From Bog-159 sp049511415 (GTDB taxonomy: Bacteria > Acidobacteriota > Terriglobia > Bryobacterales > Bryobacteraceae), in NCBI GenBank assembly GCA_049511415.1, contig JBEKYC010000080.1:1-48192 (forward strand): a stretch of DNA of 48,192 bases, given 5' to 3'. Position 1 is the first letter of the stretch. Each line of letters starts with the position of its first letter. The notes under the pieces were generated by a model. The model did no database searches. It was given only the letters and a program-made list of their open reading frames with translations, and was not told the DNA's origin. The translations under genes were made by a program, and so were the position numbers. This document shows positions 24,353-33,065 of this stretch, one piece after another.

Positions 24353-26569
24353 ATGACTGCACGCTTTTGTAGTTTCCTGGCCTTGATCGCGCTGGTTGCA
24401 GCAGACGCGCAGACGCCGCAGTTCTCTTTCTTTGCGCGCCGTGACATCCAGTTGCCGAGCCCGGCGGCGCTGGCCGCGGCGGGAGTGGCGGATTTCAACG
24501 GCGACGGCATTATGGATATCGCCGCGGCCGATGCCATAGGCGAAGCGCGGGTGATGCTGGGCACGGGCAACCTCGCGTACACGACTACTTTCTACGCCGG
24601 TCCCGGCCAATGCGAAAGCATCGTCATCGCGGATTTCAACAACGACGGGCATCCCGATTTTGCCATCGGAGTGGCAAGCTTTTCGGGGCTGGGAGTGTAC
24701 ATCAACAATGGCGACGGCACGTTCAGCGGGCCCACGATTTATCCGGCGGCCAATTCCTTCGGCTTAGCCGCGGCGGATGTGGACAACGACGGCAATCTGG
24801 ATATTATCGGCCAGGGTTTTGTGATGCTGGGGCTGGGCGACGGACGCTTCGAGGACCCCGCGCCATTGGTGCGCGTGAGTCCGCGAGGCGCGGGCTTGCG
24901 GGCAGGGGTGGCGCCCAAGGTCACGAGCATCATCGGCGGGCCGGTGCAGTCGGCCGATCTGAACGGCGACGGCAACATGGATGTGGTGACGATCGGCACG
25001 GAGGAGGAAATCGGGGGAGTATTTCTGGGAAACGGGAACGGCACGTTCCGGGCGCCGCCGAAGGGGTCGACTTGTAGTTTCATAGGCACCGCCGTAGCTA
25101 TCGCGGACTTTAACAACGACGGCATACCGGACCTGGCGTTCTCCAGCACGGGGGAAGTGAACGTATGCCTGGGCAACGGCGACGGCACGTTCGGAAAAAC
25201 AATCACGCTCAGCAATGGCGGCAACTATCCCGGACAGTCGATCGTGGCGGCCGATTTGAACGGCGACGGGAACATGGATATCGCGGTGGTGGATCTGAAC
25301 CGCGGCGGTGGAACCACGGCCCTGTTCTCTCCGATGGCGGTGTTTTACGGCAAGGGAAACGGCGCCTTCGAGCCGGCGCAGGTGTTTGCCACCATCTTTC
25401 CGTTCGATATTGCGGTGGGGGATCTGAATGGCGACGGGATACCCGATCTGGTGGTCGCGGGCGGCGAAGAGACCGATCCGCTAATCTTCGCGTTTCTGGG
25501 AACGCCCAGCGGGAAGCTTGCGGCGGCCAAGAATTTCAAGGTCGGCGTAGAGGCTCCGCAGGCGCTGGCGGTGGGCGACTTCAGCGGCGACGGCAACCTG
25601 GACCTGGCGGTAACCGGCAGCAAATCGAACGACGTGAGCATCCTGCTGGGCAATGGGAACGATGGTTTCACGGCGGGCGGCACGTTTGCCACGGGGCCCG
25701 CGCCGGCGGGCGTGGTGACGGGCGATTTCAATGGCGACGGGAAGCTGGATCTGGCGGTGGTCAACTCGGGCTTGGACAACGTTTCCATTTTGCTCGGCAA
25801 CGGCGACGGCACTTTTCAGACCGCGCAGAACTTCGGCGCCGGGCAGAAGCCGATTTACGCGGTGGTTGGCGATTTCAACGGCGACGGCAGGCTGGACCTG
25901 GCGGTGACAAACTCGGCCGGCAACAACGTATCGATCCTGCTGGGCAAGGGGGATGGGACATTCGGCGATCCTACCAATTTCGCGACGGGATCGGAGCCTG
26001 AGTTCATTGCGGCGGGCGATTTGAACGGGGACGGCAAGCTGGATCTGGCGATCGCCAATGCGGGTGATGAGGCCGATTCGGTCACGGTGCTGTTCGGCAA
26101 AGGCGACGGCACGTTTGAACCGGCGGTCACACTCGCCACGGGCGGAATCGAGTCGGCGGGAATCGCGATCGCGGATTTCAATGGCGATTCCAAGCCGGAT
26201 ATCGTGGTGGCGAATTTCGGCTCCGCAACGGTGTCGGTTTTCCTGGGAAATGGCGCGGGGACGTTCCAGGCCGCGATCACCAGCCCGGTGGGGCTGAGCG
26301 AGTTCGCCAGCGGGCCCTGGTCGCTGGCGGCCGGCGACTTCAATGGCGACGGCAAAACGGATGTGGCTGTGATCGCGTTCGAGCTGCAGGATGTCGCGCT
26401 GTTGCCCGGATTGGGGAACGGCCACTTCGGTCCGGCCCAGCTTTTCGGCGCCGACGCCCTGCCGTTTGCGATCGCGAGCGCGCCGCTGCGCGCGGGGAAG
26501 CCGAACGATCTGGTGGTGGTCGGCGAGGAACGCAACCTGGTTTCGATCCTGACGAACACCGGGAATTAG
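24353..26569 (+). CDS. secreted FG-GAP/VCBS repeat protein (first of a tandem pair)
   Basis: 738 residues with a signal peptide (MTARFCSFLALIALVAADAQ). I count 13 copies of the (A/G)-D-(F/L)-N-G-D-G-x-x-D motif, for example ADFNGDGIMD, GDFNGDGKLD and GDLNGDGIPD. Each is followed by strands ending in LGNGDGTF. The DxNxDG loops resemble calcium-binding EF-hand-like loops of integrin-type propellers, so one or two seven-bladed propellers are likely. No catalytic module or anchor is present, so the protein is probably released or surface-held through unknown contacts. It shares SFFARRD after the signal and the same repeat number with the next gene, 11 nt downstream, so the pair arose by duplication. 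Confidence 0.93.
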   Translation: MTARFCSFLALIALVAADAQTPQFSFFARRDIQLPSPAALAAAGVADFNGDGIMDIAAADAIGEARVMLGTGNLAYTTTFYAGPGQCESIVIADFNNDGHPDFAIGVASFSGLGVYINNGDGTFSGPTIYPAANSFGLAAADVDNDGNLDIIGQGFVMLGLGDGRFEDPAPLVRVSPRGAGLRAGVAPKVTSIIGGPVQSADLNGDGNMDVVTIGTEEEIGGVFLGNGNGTFRAPPKGSTCSFIGTAVAIADFNNDGIPDLAFSSTGEVNVCLGNGDGTFGKTITLSNGGNYPGQSIVAADLNGDGNMDIAVVDLNRGGGTTALFSPMAVFYGKGNGAFEPAQVFATIFPFDIAVGDLNGDGIPDLVVAGGEETDPLIFAFLGTPSGKLAAAKNFKVGVEAPQALAVGDFSGDGNLDLAVTGSKSNDVSILLGNGNDGFTAGGTFATGPAPAGVVTGDFNGDGKLDLAVVNSGLDNVSILLGNGDGTFQTAQNFGAGQKPIYAVVGDFNGDGRLDLAVTNSAGNNVSILLGKGDGTFGDPTNFATGSEPEFIAAGDLNGDGKLDLAIANAGDEADSVTVLFGKGDGTFEPAVTLATGGIESAGIAIADFNGDSKPDIVVANFGSATVSVFLGNGAGTFQAAITSPVGLSEFASGPWSLAAGDFNGDGKTDVAVIAFELQDVALLPGLGNGHFGPAQLFGADALPFAIASAPLRAGKPNDLVVVGEERNLVSILTNTGN

Positions 26570-26580
26570 AAGAGGGCCTT

Positions 26581-28794
26581 ATGACTGCGACGACATTCTG
26601 GAAACTGCTGACGGGCGGGTTGGCACTGCAGATGCTGTTGGGCGCAGCCACTCCCCCGCCGATTTCTTTCTTCGCGCGGCGGGATACACCGATTGAAGGA
26701 ATCGGCGGATTGCCGGGCGCGAGTGTGGCTCCGCCCTCGGCCTTGACGGTCGCCGATTTCAATGGCGATGGATTGCCGGACGTGGCGGTGCTGAGTTCGT
26801 CTACGAACGCTCTGATCGTCTTCCTGGGCCAAGGCAATGGCAGCTTCAAGGCCGGCAAGACTATCAACGCCGGCCTGGTTCCGGCAGCCGTGGTGGCCGG
26901 GGATTTCAACGGAGACGGCAAACAGGATCTGGCGGTGGTTTCGCTGGAAGGAACCGGTATCCTGCTGGGCAATGGAGACGGCACGTTCCAACCGCTCGTG
27001 AATATCCGGGATGCCTTCGGCAATGCTTTGGCGGTGGCCGATTTCAACGGCGACGGCAAGCTGGACCTGATCGCGGGGGACGGGCAATTCGGCACGTTGG
27101 ACCTGATGCTGGGCAACGGCGACGGCACCTTTCAGCCGGTGGTGACGGTGGCCACGGTCGCGAACGTGGTGACTCTGGCGGTAGGGGACCTGAACGGCGA
27201 CGGCAAGCCGGACCTGATCGCGGCGACCGGAGCGGATAACCAGGTGGTGACGATCCTGAATAAAGGGGCGGGGACATTCGCATTGCCGGAAGCGTTTTCG
27301 GTGCCGGGGGCTACGTCGCTGGCCACCGGCGATTTCAACGGCGACGGCAAACTGGATGTGGCGTGCGGCACGCTGGTGAGCGGCGACGGCGAACTGGTGC
27401 TGCTGCTGGGTGAAGGCAATGGCAAGCTGGAATCGCCCACCGACATCGTGAGCGAAGGCAACCCCACGGGCACGGCCATCGTGGCCGCTGGGGATTTCAA
27501 TGGCGACGGGCATCTGGACCTGGCGGCGAGCCTGACTTCATTGAGCAGCACCGATACGCTGGTGCTGCTGGGCAACGGCGACGGCACGTTTCAGAAGCCA
27601 TCACCCTATGCCATGGGCGGTCCGGTGGCGTTTGGGGTTGCCGATTTCAACGGGGACGGCAAGCTGGATCTGCTGACCGCCAATTCGTATCTGGATATCG
27701 CGGTGCTTTCGGTGCTTCTGGGCGAGGGAAGTGGAGAGTTTCAAGTGGCGCCCGAAACGGCGCTGAGCGCCTTTTCAGCGGGCGCCAATTGGGTGGGTCT
27801 GGGGGCCGCGGATCTGAACGGCGACGGCTTGAGCGATTTTGTGGTGGCGGAATCCACGGGCGCGCAAGTGCTGCTGGGAGCGGGCAACGATCAACTGACG
27901 GCAGGGCAGTTTCTGACCACGGTTTCGACGGCGCTGGCGCTGGGGGATGTGAATGGCGACGGCCATCCGGATCTGATCATGACCACCAGCAGCAACAATG
28001 TGGCGGTGATGCTGGGGAACGGTGATGGAACATTCGGCACGGTGCAAAACTCCAACGCGGGCGCGGAGCAAATCGCGGTGGCTATCGGCGACTTCAACGG
28101 AGATGGGAAGCCCGACCTGGCGGTGATTGTGAGCGGCGAGTTGGGCGTGATGCTGGGAGACGGAACGGGGAACTTTGCGGCGCCGACGGCGCTGGCTCCA
28201 CTGGGCAACTCACCGACATGGGTGGCGGTGGGCGATTTCGACAACGACGGCAAGCTGGATGCGGTGGTGGCTAATTACGGATTGGAAGGCAAGGCCAGCA
28301 TCTCCGTACTTTTGGGGAACGGCAACGGGACGTTTCAACCGCAGACGACTTTGCCGGCGCTGGCTGCCGATGCCGATCCGTCGGACGTAGAAGTGGCGGA
28401 TCTGAACGGCGACGGGAATCTCGATATCGTCTCGGCCAACAATAACGAATCATACCTGTCCGTCTATCTGGGCAATGGCAATGGAACTTTCCAGCAACCC
28501 ACGCGGGTTTTCTCAGGCGCATTTCCGCTAGGCCTTCGAATCGCGGACTTCAACGGCGATGGCATCCCGGACCTGGTGTTTACGAGCCAAGGCAATTACA
28601 ACGTGGGCGTAGCCGCCGGCAAAGGCGACGGAACGTTCGAGCCGGCGGTGTTCTTCGGGGCCAACTCGTACCCTTACTCGATAGCGGTTGGGACGTTATC
28701 GCAGGGCGGCAAGCCGGGGGTGGTGCTGGTGAACAACGGATTTCTGAATGTGCCGCCGGTGGCGTACACGGTATTGCGGGATACGTCGAAGTGA
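26581..28794 (+). CDS. secreted FG-GAP/VCBS repeat protein (second of a tandem pair)
   Basis: 737 residues, signal peptide MTATTFWKLLTGGLALQMLL up to about GAA. The mature start PPPISFFARRDTPIEG mirrors the upstream paralogue. Thirteen DxNGDG-type motifs are visible, among them ADFNGDGLPD, GDFNGDGKQD, GDVNGDGHPD and ADLNGDGNLD, with LLGNGDGTF blade ends. Length and repeat number equal the first copy, but many blade sequences differ, so the duplication is not recent overall. The gap to the upstream gene is 11 nt with AGAGGG before the ATG, so the two form an operon. The function of such Solibacter-type repeat proteins is unknown. Adhesion or carbohydrate binding is a guess from the fold. Confidence 0.93.
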   Translation: MTATTFWKLLTGGLALQMLLGAATPPPISFFARRDTPIEGIGGLPGASVAPPSALTVADFNGDGLPDVAVLSSSTNALIVFLGQGNGSFKAGKTINAGLVPAAVVAGDFNGDGKQDLAVVSLEGTGILLGNGDGTFQPLVNIRDAFGNALAVADFNGDGKLDLIAGDGQFGTLDLMLGNGDGTFQPVVTVATVANVVTLAVGDLNGDGKPDLIAATGADNQVVTILNKGAGTFALPEAFSVPGATSLATGDFNGDGKLDVACGTLVSGDGELVLLLGEGNGKLESPTDIVSEGNPTGTAIVAAGDFNGDGHLDLAASLTSLSSTDTLVLLGNGDGTFQKPSPYAMGGPVAFGVADFNGDGKLDLLTANSYLDIAVLSVLLGEGSGEFQVAPETALSAFSAGANWVGLGAADLNGDGLSDFVVAESTGAQVLLGAGNDQLTAGQFLTTVSTALALGDVNGDGHPDLIMTTSSNNVAVMLGNGDGTFGTVQNSNAGAEQIAVAIGDFNGDGKPDLAVIVSGELGVMLGDGTGNFAAPTALAPLGNSPTWVAVGDFDNDGKLDAVVANYGLEGKASISVLLGNGNGTFQPQTTLPALAADADPSDVEVADLNGDGNLDIVSANNNESYLSVYLGNGNGTFQQPTRVFSGAFPLGLRIADFNGDGIPDLVFTSQGNYNVGVAAGKGDGTFEPAVFFGANSYPYSIAVGTLSQGGKPGVVLVNNGFLNVPPVAYTVLRDTSK

Positions 28795-28801
28795 GCGGGC
28801 C

Positions 28802-28810
28802 TGATATAAT
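28802..28810 (+). promoter_or_regulatory. extended -10 promoter of tRNA-Gly
   Basis: TGATATAAT contains a TGn extension and a perfect TATAAT (28805-28810), 12 bases before the mature tRNA. It starts eight bases after the stop of the VCBS gene. No clear -35 was seen, which is acceptable for extended -10 promoters. Confidence 0.6.
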
Positions 28811-28822
28811 GGGGAACGACCC

Positions 28823-28897
28823 GCGGGAGTAACTCAATGGTAGAGTCACAGCCTTCCAAGCTGTTGGTTGCGGGTTCGATTCCCGTCTCCCGCTCCA
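28823..28897 (+). tRNA. tRNA-Gly (anticodon TCC)
   Basis: The acceptor stem GCGGGAG (28823-28829) pairs with CTCCCGC (28887-28893), followed by discriminator T and an encoded CCA (28895-28897). The D arm contains AACTCAATGGTAGAGT. The anticodon loop CTTCCAA (28853-28859) has TCC at 28855-28857, reading GGA/GGG codons. The T arm contains GGTTCGATTCC. The length of 75 bases including CCA is normal. Upstream is an extended -10 promoter. No attachment-site repeat or integrase gene was seen nearby. Confidence 0.97.
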
Positions 28898-28910
28898 TCT
28901 GACCTGCCGG

Positions 28911-28939
28911 TTGTCCGCCCTGGCTGCGAGCGCTATACT
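28911..28939 (+). promoter_or_regulatory. promoter of the propeller/multicopper oxidase genes
   Basis: TTGTCC (28911-28916), a 17-base spacer and TATACT (28934-28939) give a standard housekeeping promoter arrangement, about 30 bases before the TTG start at 28969. Confidence 0.5.
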
Positions 28940-28968
28940 CGAAGAACTTGTTAGGGAGGGAAGCTATT

Positions 28969-30126
28969 TTGAAATGCGCCTGGATTCCAGCAATTGCCTT
29001 GGCCTGCGCCACGCTTTCCACGGCCGGCACGCCTCTGGCCAGCTTTCTGGTCACCAACGACGACACCCTTCCGGAAGTCATCAACGCGGCGACTTTCTTC
29101 CCCATCAATGCGGACGGCACGCTGGGCACGGGCACCAGCGTTTTGACCGGCAGCATCGGCATCTCGGGCGGTTTCTTCGCGGCGGCGCGCGTGATCGTGA
29201 CACCGAACGGTTCTGACGCCTGCGTTTTTGCGTCGGATGCCGAGGGCAGTGACATCGTAGGGATCGACGCCGCCACCGAAACTTTGACGGGAGTCTTCCG
29301 CGGCGGGCCTACGGATTCCGGCACGGCGAATGGGATCGGGCTGGCGGCCAGCTCGCAATATCTGTACGCCTCCTACACCACGACCACCACGATCGCCACC
29401 TTCCAGATGCTGCCGGGATGCGAGCTGAGCTTCGTCGGCGACCTGCTTACGTCGGGACTGAATGGCGGCATAGTGGGCGGCATGGCGATCAACGGAAACA
29501 TGCTGGTGGTGACCTATGGAGACGGCTCGATCGAATCGTTCAACATCGCGGGCGGCGAGCCGGTTTCGAATGGCGACCTGCAGAATTCCACGAGTTATGC
29601 CAACGATCATCTGCCGAACGGGGTGACCATTACGGCGGATGGCCACTATGCGATTTTCGGAGACGCATCCACGGTGACCACGGTGGAGGTATCCGATATT
29701 TCGTCGGGCACGCTGACGCCGACGGTGGTTTATTCGTTGGGCGACGCCTGGAATTCGGGCAACGTGAAGCTCAGCCCGGACGAGACGATGCTCTTCGTCA
29801 GCAACGATTCGAACGGCAAGGTGACGGCGGCGTTCTTCGACAGTGCTACCGGCGTGCTGACCAAAGGGTGCACGTCGCCGACGCTGCGGGGATTCTACAA
29901 CAAGTTCGCCTATATCGGGAACATCGCGCTGGAACTGAACACAGGCACCGGCGGGACGATCTACGCTCCGGAGTATGGTTCGAACGGCAGTTCGTATATC
30001 GCGATGCTGCAGCTTACGGTGAGCGGCACGAGCTGCACGCTGGCGGAAGCGGCGGGATCGCCGGTGACCGATCCGCATCCCACGGCCGAACTGCTGTCGA
30101 TCGCCACATATCAACCGGCGCCGTAA
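28969..30126 (+). CDS. secreted beta-propeller protein (lactonase/YVTN-like) with TTG start
   Basis: 385 residues. The frame opens earlier, but TTG 28969 is preceded by GGGAGG at 28954-28959 and gives a clean signal peptide (MKCAWIPAIALACATLSTAG). The mature part has repeating strands with propeller character: DACVFASDAEGSDIVGIDAA, LPNGVTITADGHYAIFGDAS, NVKLSPDETMLFVSNDSNGK and KVTAAFFDSATGVL. These resemble 6-phosphogluconolactonase/YVTN-type seven-bladed propellers, in which xxVSPDGxxLFVS recurs. No lactonase active residues can be assigned. It lies 19 nt before the multicopper oxidase gene, probably in one operon. Confidence 0.85.
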   Translation: MKCAWIPAIALACATLSTAGTPLASFLVTNDDTLPEVINAATFFPINADGTLGTGTSVLTGSIGISGGFFAAARVIVTPNGSDACVFASDAEGSDIVGIDAATETLTGVFRGGPTDSGTANGIGLAASSQYLYASYTTTTTIATFQMLPGCELSFVGDLLTSGLNGGIVGGMAINGNMLVVTYGDGSIESFNIAGGEPVSNGDLQNSTSYANDHLPNGVTITADGHYAIFGDASTVTTVEVSDISSGTLTPTVVYSLGDAWNSGNVKLSPDETMLFVSNDSNGKVTAAFFDSATGVLTKGCTSPTLRGFYNKFAYIGNIALELNTGTGGTIYAPEYGSNGSSYIAMLQLTVSGTSCTLAEAAGSPVTDPHPTAELLSIATYQPAP

Positions 30127-30145
30127 GATGCGAGGAGAAACAAGC

Positions 30146-31780
30146 ATGAGTGAATTGCGGACCTTTCTGTGTATTCTGGCGGCGTGGAGCACGGCCGCGG
30201 GAAGCGCCCTGGCGCAAAGCAGTTGTCCGCCGCGGCCCGTCGCGGGGAGCGTGGTGGAGAGCCCGCTGGAACTGGACAGCGTGAGCGGCGTGTTGACGGC
30301 CGGCTACACCATGATGAGTTCCTTCGACAGCTCCGGCTTCCTGCATGAATGCTACGTCTACCAAAGCAGCACGGGCGCGGTGGAAGCGCCCACCCTGGCG
30401 CTGAATCCGGGCGACAACCTGCAGCTCACGTTGACGAATCAGCTCAGCTACGTGCCGCCGCCTCCGCCGGGAGCGCAGACGCATGCCATGCACGCCATGG
30501 CGGGCATGGAGCGGACCACGCCGAACAATCCGTGCACCGGCGGCACGATCGTGGCCACTTCGACCAATGTGCATTTTCATGGCTTGAATGTGCCGCCGAA
30601 GTGCCATCTGGACGAGATCATCCATACGACGATCGAAAACACGGATGCGCCCTTTCTCTACAACCTGACGATTCCCACGAACGACCAGCCGGGCTTGTAT
30701 TGGTATCATCCGCATCTGCACGGCGAAGTGACACTGCAGGTGAACGGCGGCGCTCCGGGGGCTTTGATCATCAACGGAATGGAGAACGTGAAGCCGCAGG
30801 TATCCGGGCTGCCGGAGCGGGTGCTGATCATCAGGCAGCAATTTACGAATCCGAATTCCTGGATCGCGGGACCGAATCAACTGACGCTGAACTATCAACC
30901 CGCCATCAGCCCGTCGGCTCCCGCGCCGGTGATTCAGATGCAGCCCAGCACGCAGGAATTCTGGCGGGTGGTGAACGCTTCGTCGCAGGCGTTCCTGAAT
31001 CTGCAGATCTGGTTCGGGGTGACGCCGCAGACCGTGCAGGTGATCGCGCTGGACGGCATCCCGGTAACTACGACCATCACAACAAACACCATCACGATTC
31101 CTCCGGCTGGGCGCGTGGAATTCACCATGACGGGACCGGCCGCCGGGCAGACGGCCAGCCTGCAGCAGGTCGGCTTCGATACGGGTCCGATCGGCAATCC
31201 CAATCCGCCGCAGGAACTGGCCAACATCGAGGCGAGCACGTCGTTCACGGAGCCGCGGCGCATGCCGAAGACGAACCCCAACGCGCCCAAAGTGACACCG
31301 CGGTTCGCGGGGCTGAGCACGGCCACGGTGACGGCGACGCGGAAATTCTACTTCGCCGAGGCGACCAACGGATCGAACGGTCCCACGGAGTTTTTCATTA
31401 CGGTGGACGGGCAGACGCCGCAGGTGTTCAGCATGTCCGCTCCTCCGGCCGTTACCACGACGGTGGGCGCGGTGGAGGATTGGACCATCGAGAACCGCAC
31501 CGGTGAGACGCATGCGTTTCATATTCACCAGATCCATTTTCTATTTCTAGCCACCAGTGGCACGCCGTACACCAATCCCCAGTTGCGGGATACGGTGGTG
31601 GTGCCGGCGTGGAGCGGGACGGGCGCGTTTCCCACGGTAAGTTTGCGCATGGATTTCCGGGAGCCGCAGATCGCGGGGCAGTTCGTATTCCATTGCCATG
31701 TTCTGGATCACGAAGACGCGGGGATGATGGCGATCATCCAGGTGAATCCGGCGACCACGGCGAGTTCCGACAAGAAATAG
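30146..31780 (+). CDS. secreted multicopper oxidase
   Basis: 544 residues. The start is ATG 30146, because GAGGAG (30132-30137) lies eight bases before it, whereas ATG 30128 has no site. The signal peptide ends near GSALAQ. All four copper-binding motifs are present: NVHFHGLN (H143, H145), WYHPHLHGE (H188, H190), HAFHIHQIHFLFL, and HCHVLDHEDAGMM with the Cys ligand of the type 1 copper and a Met at the axial position. Multicopper oxidases couple one-electron oxidation of a substrate to four-electron reduction of O2. A His/Met-rich stretch (HAMHAMAGM, about 113-121) sits in domain 1 and could bind copper, as in CueO-type enzymes. The substrate is unknown. Confidence 0.95.
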   Translation: MSELRTFLCILAAWSTAAGSALAQSSCPPRPVAGSVVESPLELDSVSGVLTAGYTMMSSFDSSGFLHECYVYQSSTGAVEAPTLALNPGDNLQLTLTNQLSYVPPPPPGAQTHAMHAMAGMERTTPNNPCTGGTIVATSTNVHFHGLNVPPKCHLDEIIHTTIENTDAPFLYNLTIPTNDQPGLYWYHPHLHGEVTLQVNGGAPGALIINGMENVKPQVSGLPERVLIIRQQFTNPNSWIAGPNQLTLNYQPAISPSAPAPVIQMQPSTQEFWRVVNASSQAFLNLQIWFGVTPQTVQVIALDGIPVTTTITTNTITIPPAGRVEFTMTGPAAGQTASLQQVGFDTGPIGNPNPPQELANIEASTSFTEPRRMPKTNPNAPKVTPRFAGLSTATVTATRKFYFAEATNGSNGPTEFFITVDGQTPQVFSMSAPPAVTTTVGAVEDWTIENRTGETHAFHIHQIHFLFLATSGTPYTNPQLRDTVVVPAWSGTGAFPTVSLRMDFREPQIAGQFVFHCHVLDHEDAGMMAIIQVNPATTASSDKK

Positions 31781-31854
31781 AGTGGCGCCAAAGCGATGGC
31801 ACGCGCGGCGAAACGGATCTGGCGTGTCCAACACTCGATCCCTGGTTCTGAATT

Positions 31855-32409
31855 TTAATTTCGAGGAGTTCCAACCCCGACATCAGGCGGCTTGGCTTGC
31901 TCTTGGGCGCGGCGATCGTCCGGCGCGGATTGCGGGCCGGCGGGAACGGCGGCTTCGGCGCGGGCCGGGGGCCTGGCGGCGGGCATTTCTGCTTGTGCAT
32001 TTTTGTGCATGTTGTGCACAGTTTCGGGCGCGGGAGGCGCCTCGGGAGCGGGAGGGGCGGCGAGCACGGGGAGATCGGCGGGATCGGGCAGGATGTAGCG
32101 GGCGGCGCGATCGAACAGGACGGTAGCGGCGCGCAGGCGCACGGACGGGGTAGCCTTAGGATCTTCCAGGACCTGGAGGATGTGGGCGACAGCCACCCCG
32201 AGGAGGGAGTGGGAGGCGTCCCGAAAGAGCTCGGCGCGGACGGCTCGGGCTTGCTGGAGGGCGGCGTTGAAAATTTCGGTATGGATCCAGTTGGCCACGG
32301 TGTTGCGGTGGACGCCGGCCTGGCGGGCGGCGGCGGTAGCGGTGGCGCCGGCGGCGATCAGGTCGAGGACGCGGATCTGGATGGGGGCGAGAGCGGATGA
32401 TTCGGGCAT
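31855..32409 (-). CDS. helix-turn-helix protein, terminase-small-subunit-like
   Basis: 184 residues. The N-terminal half holds a resolvase/terminase-type helix-turn-helix: IRVLDLIAAGATATAAARQA followed by GVHRNTVANWIHTEIFNAAL. A helical region follows (SVRLRAATVLFDRAARYILP). The C-terminal 65 residues are low-complexity Ala/Pro-rich (APPAPEAPPAPETVHNMHKN) and likely disordered. Small proteins with this HTH are frequent in Solibacter-type genomes, often away from phage genes. DNA binding is likely, while phage packaging is not supported by the context. AAAGGA precedes the ATG. Confidence 0.75.
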   Translation of the reverse strand: MPESSALAPIQIRVLDLIAAGATATAAARQAGVHRNTVANWIHTEIFNAALQQARAVRAELFRDASHSLLGVAVAHILQVLEDPKATPSVRLRAATVLFDRAARYILPDPADLPVLAAPPAPEAPPAPETVHNMHKNAQAEMPAARPPARAEAAVPAGPQSAPDDRRAQEQAKPPDVGVGTPRN

Positions 32410-33065
32410 GGCTTATCCTTTCAATGCCACTGGGACGCGACCCATCGAGATGTATGAAAACGGGCGCCACTTGACAGGTTTGGGAGGATACGAGCAGATC
32501 CCCCAGCGAAACGTAGGCCGGTCTTCACTTGGTGCTTTCAAGCCCGTCTGCACGTCAATTCCGGCTATCACGAAAGGCATTGCTATCCTCCGGGCGTGAA
32601 GCGGAGAACACGCGACAAAGAAAAACGCACTGTCTCGTGCTACCGCAACCCCGTAGGGATGCGGCGCACACTTATTGGCCCTGCAGCGCGTTCATGCTCC
32701 CTTTCGACCTCAACTACGTCAGAGCGAAATCGGCCTCGACCGCTCCACGCACGATGCGAGCATAACCGACTTTCATGCCTTTCGGCGCGCCAGCGGCTCA
32801 TGACCACTCCCTTACGGTCGCGGCTCGGATCGGAATCCACGCTTCTACACTTTTGTGTCGCGCACGTGGAGGAACTTCCGGCTTTCCAGGCCCGGAACTC
32901 CGGTTGAAAGACTGCGACTCGCTTAGGATCTCGCTTCACCGAGCATGTCTCGACGGAGTCCCGTGGCGGTTCCAGGCTTGGCGCCCCCTCGCTCCGCTCG
33001 CCGTAACAGGTGGCGGTTTCCATGAGACCGGCGAGTTCGGTGGCCGGAAGAAGCGCGACGTCTTG
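32410..33065. other. 656-base intergenic region with repeat-like character
   Basis: Several frames are open for 100 or so codons, but none gives a coherent protein and they are rich in Arg and Ser, as expected of GC-rich noncoding DNA. The stretch near 32807-32834 (CTCCCTTACGGTCGCGGCTC on the plus strand) resembles a dispersed intergenic element I associate with Solibacter genomes. I see no promoter or tRNA here. Confidence 0.35.

Noticed and set aside
24353..28794. Short regularly spaced DNA repeats resembling a CRISPR-like pattern
   Set aside because: They are the codons of the DxNGDG protein motif in two VCBS genes, with variable spacing and in-frame coding.
28823..28970. tRNA-Gly as an integration site for a mobile element
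   Set aside because: No integrase gene and no downstream repeat of the tRNA 3' end were seen in the window.
28951..31537. Large minus-strand frames opposite the propeller and multicopper oxidase genes
   Set aside because: No signal, motif or plausible composition; the plus-strand genes contain all conserved residues.
32640..33023. 127-codon minus-strand frame with text such as GERSEGAPSLEP
   Set aside because: It looks like translated intergenic repeat, with no ribosome binding site and no domain.
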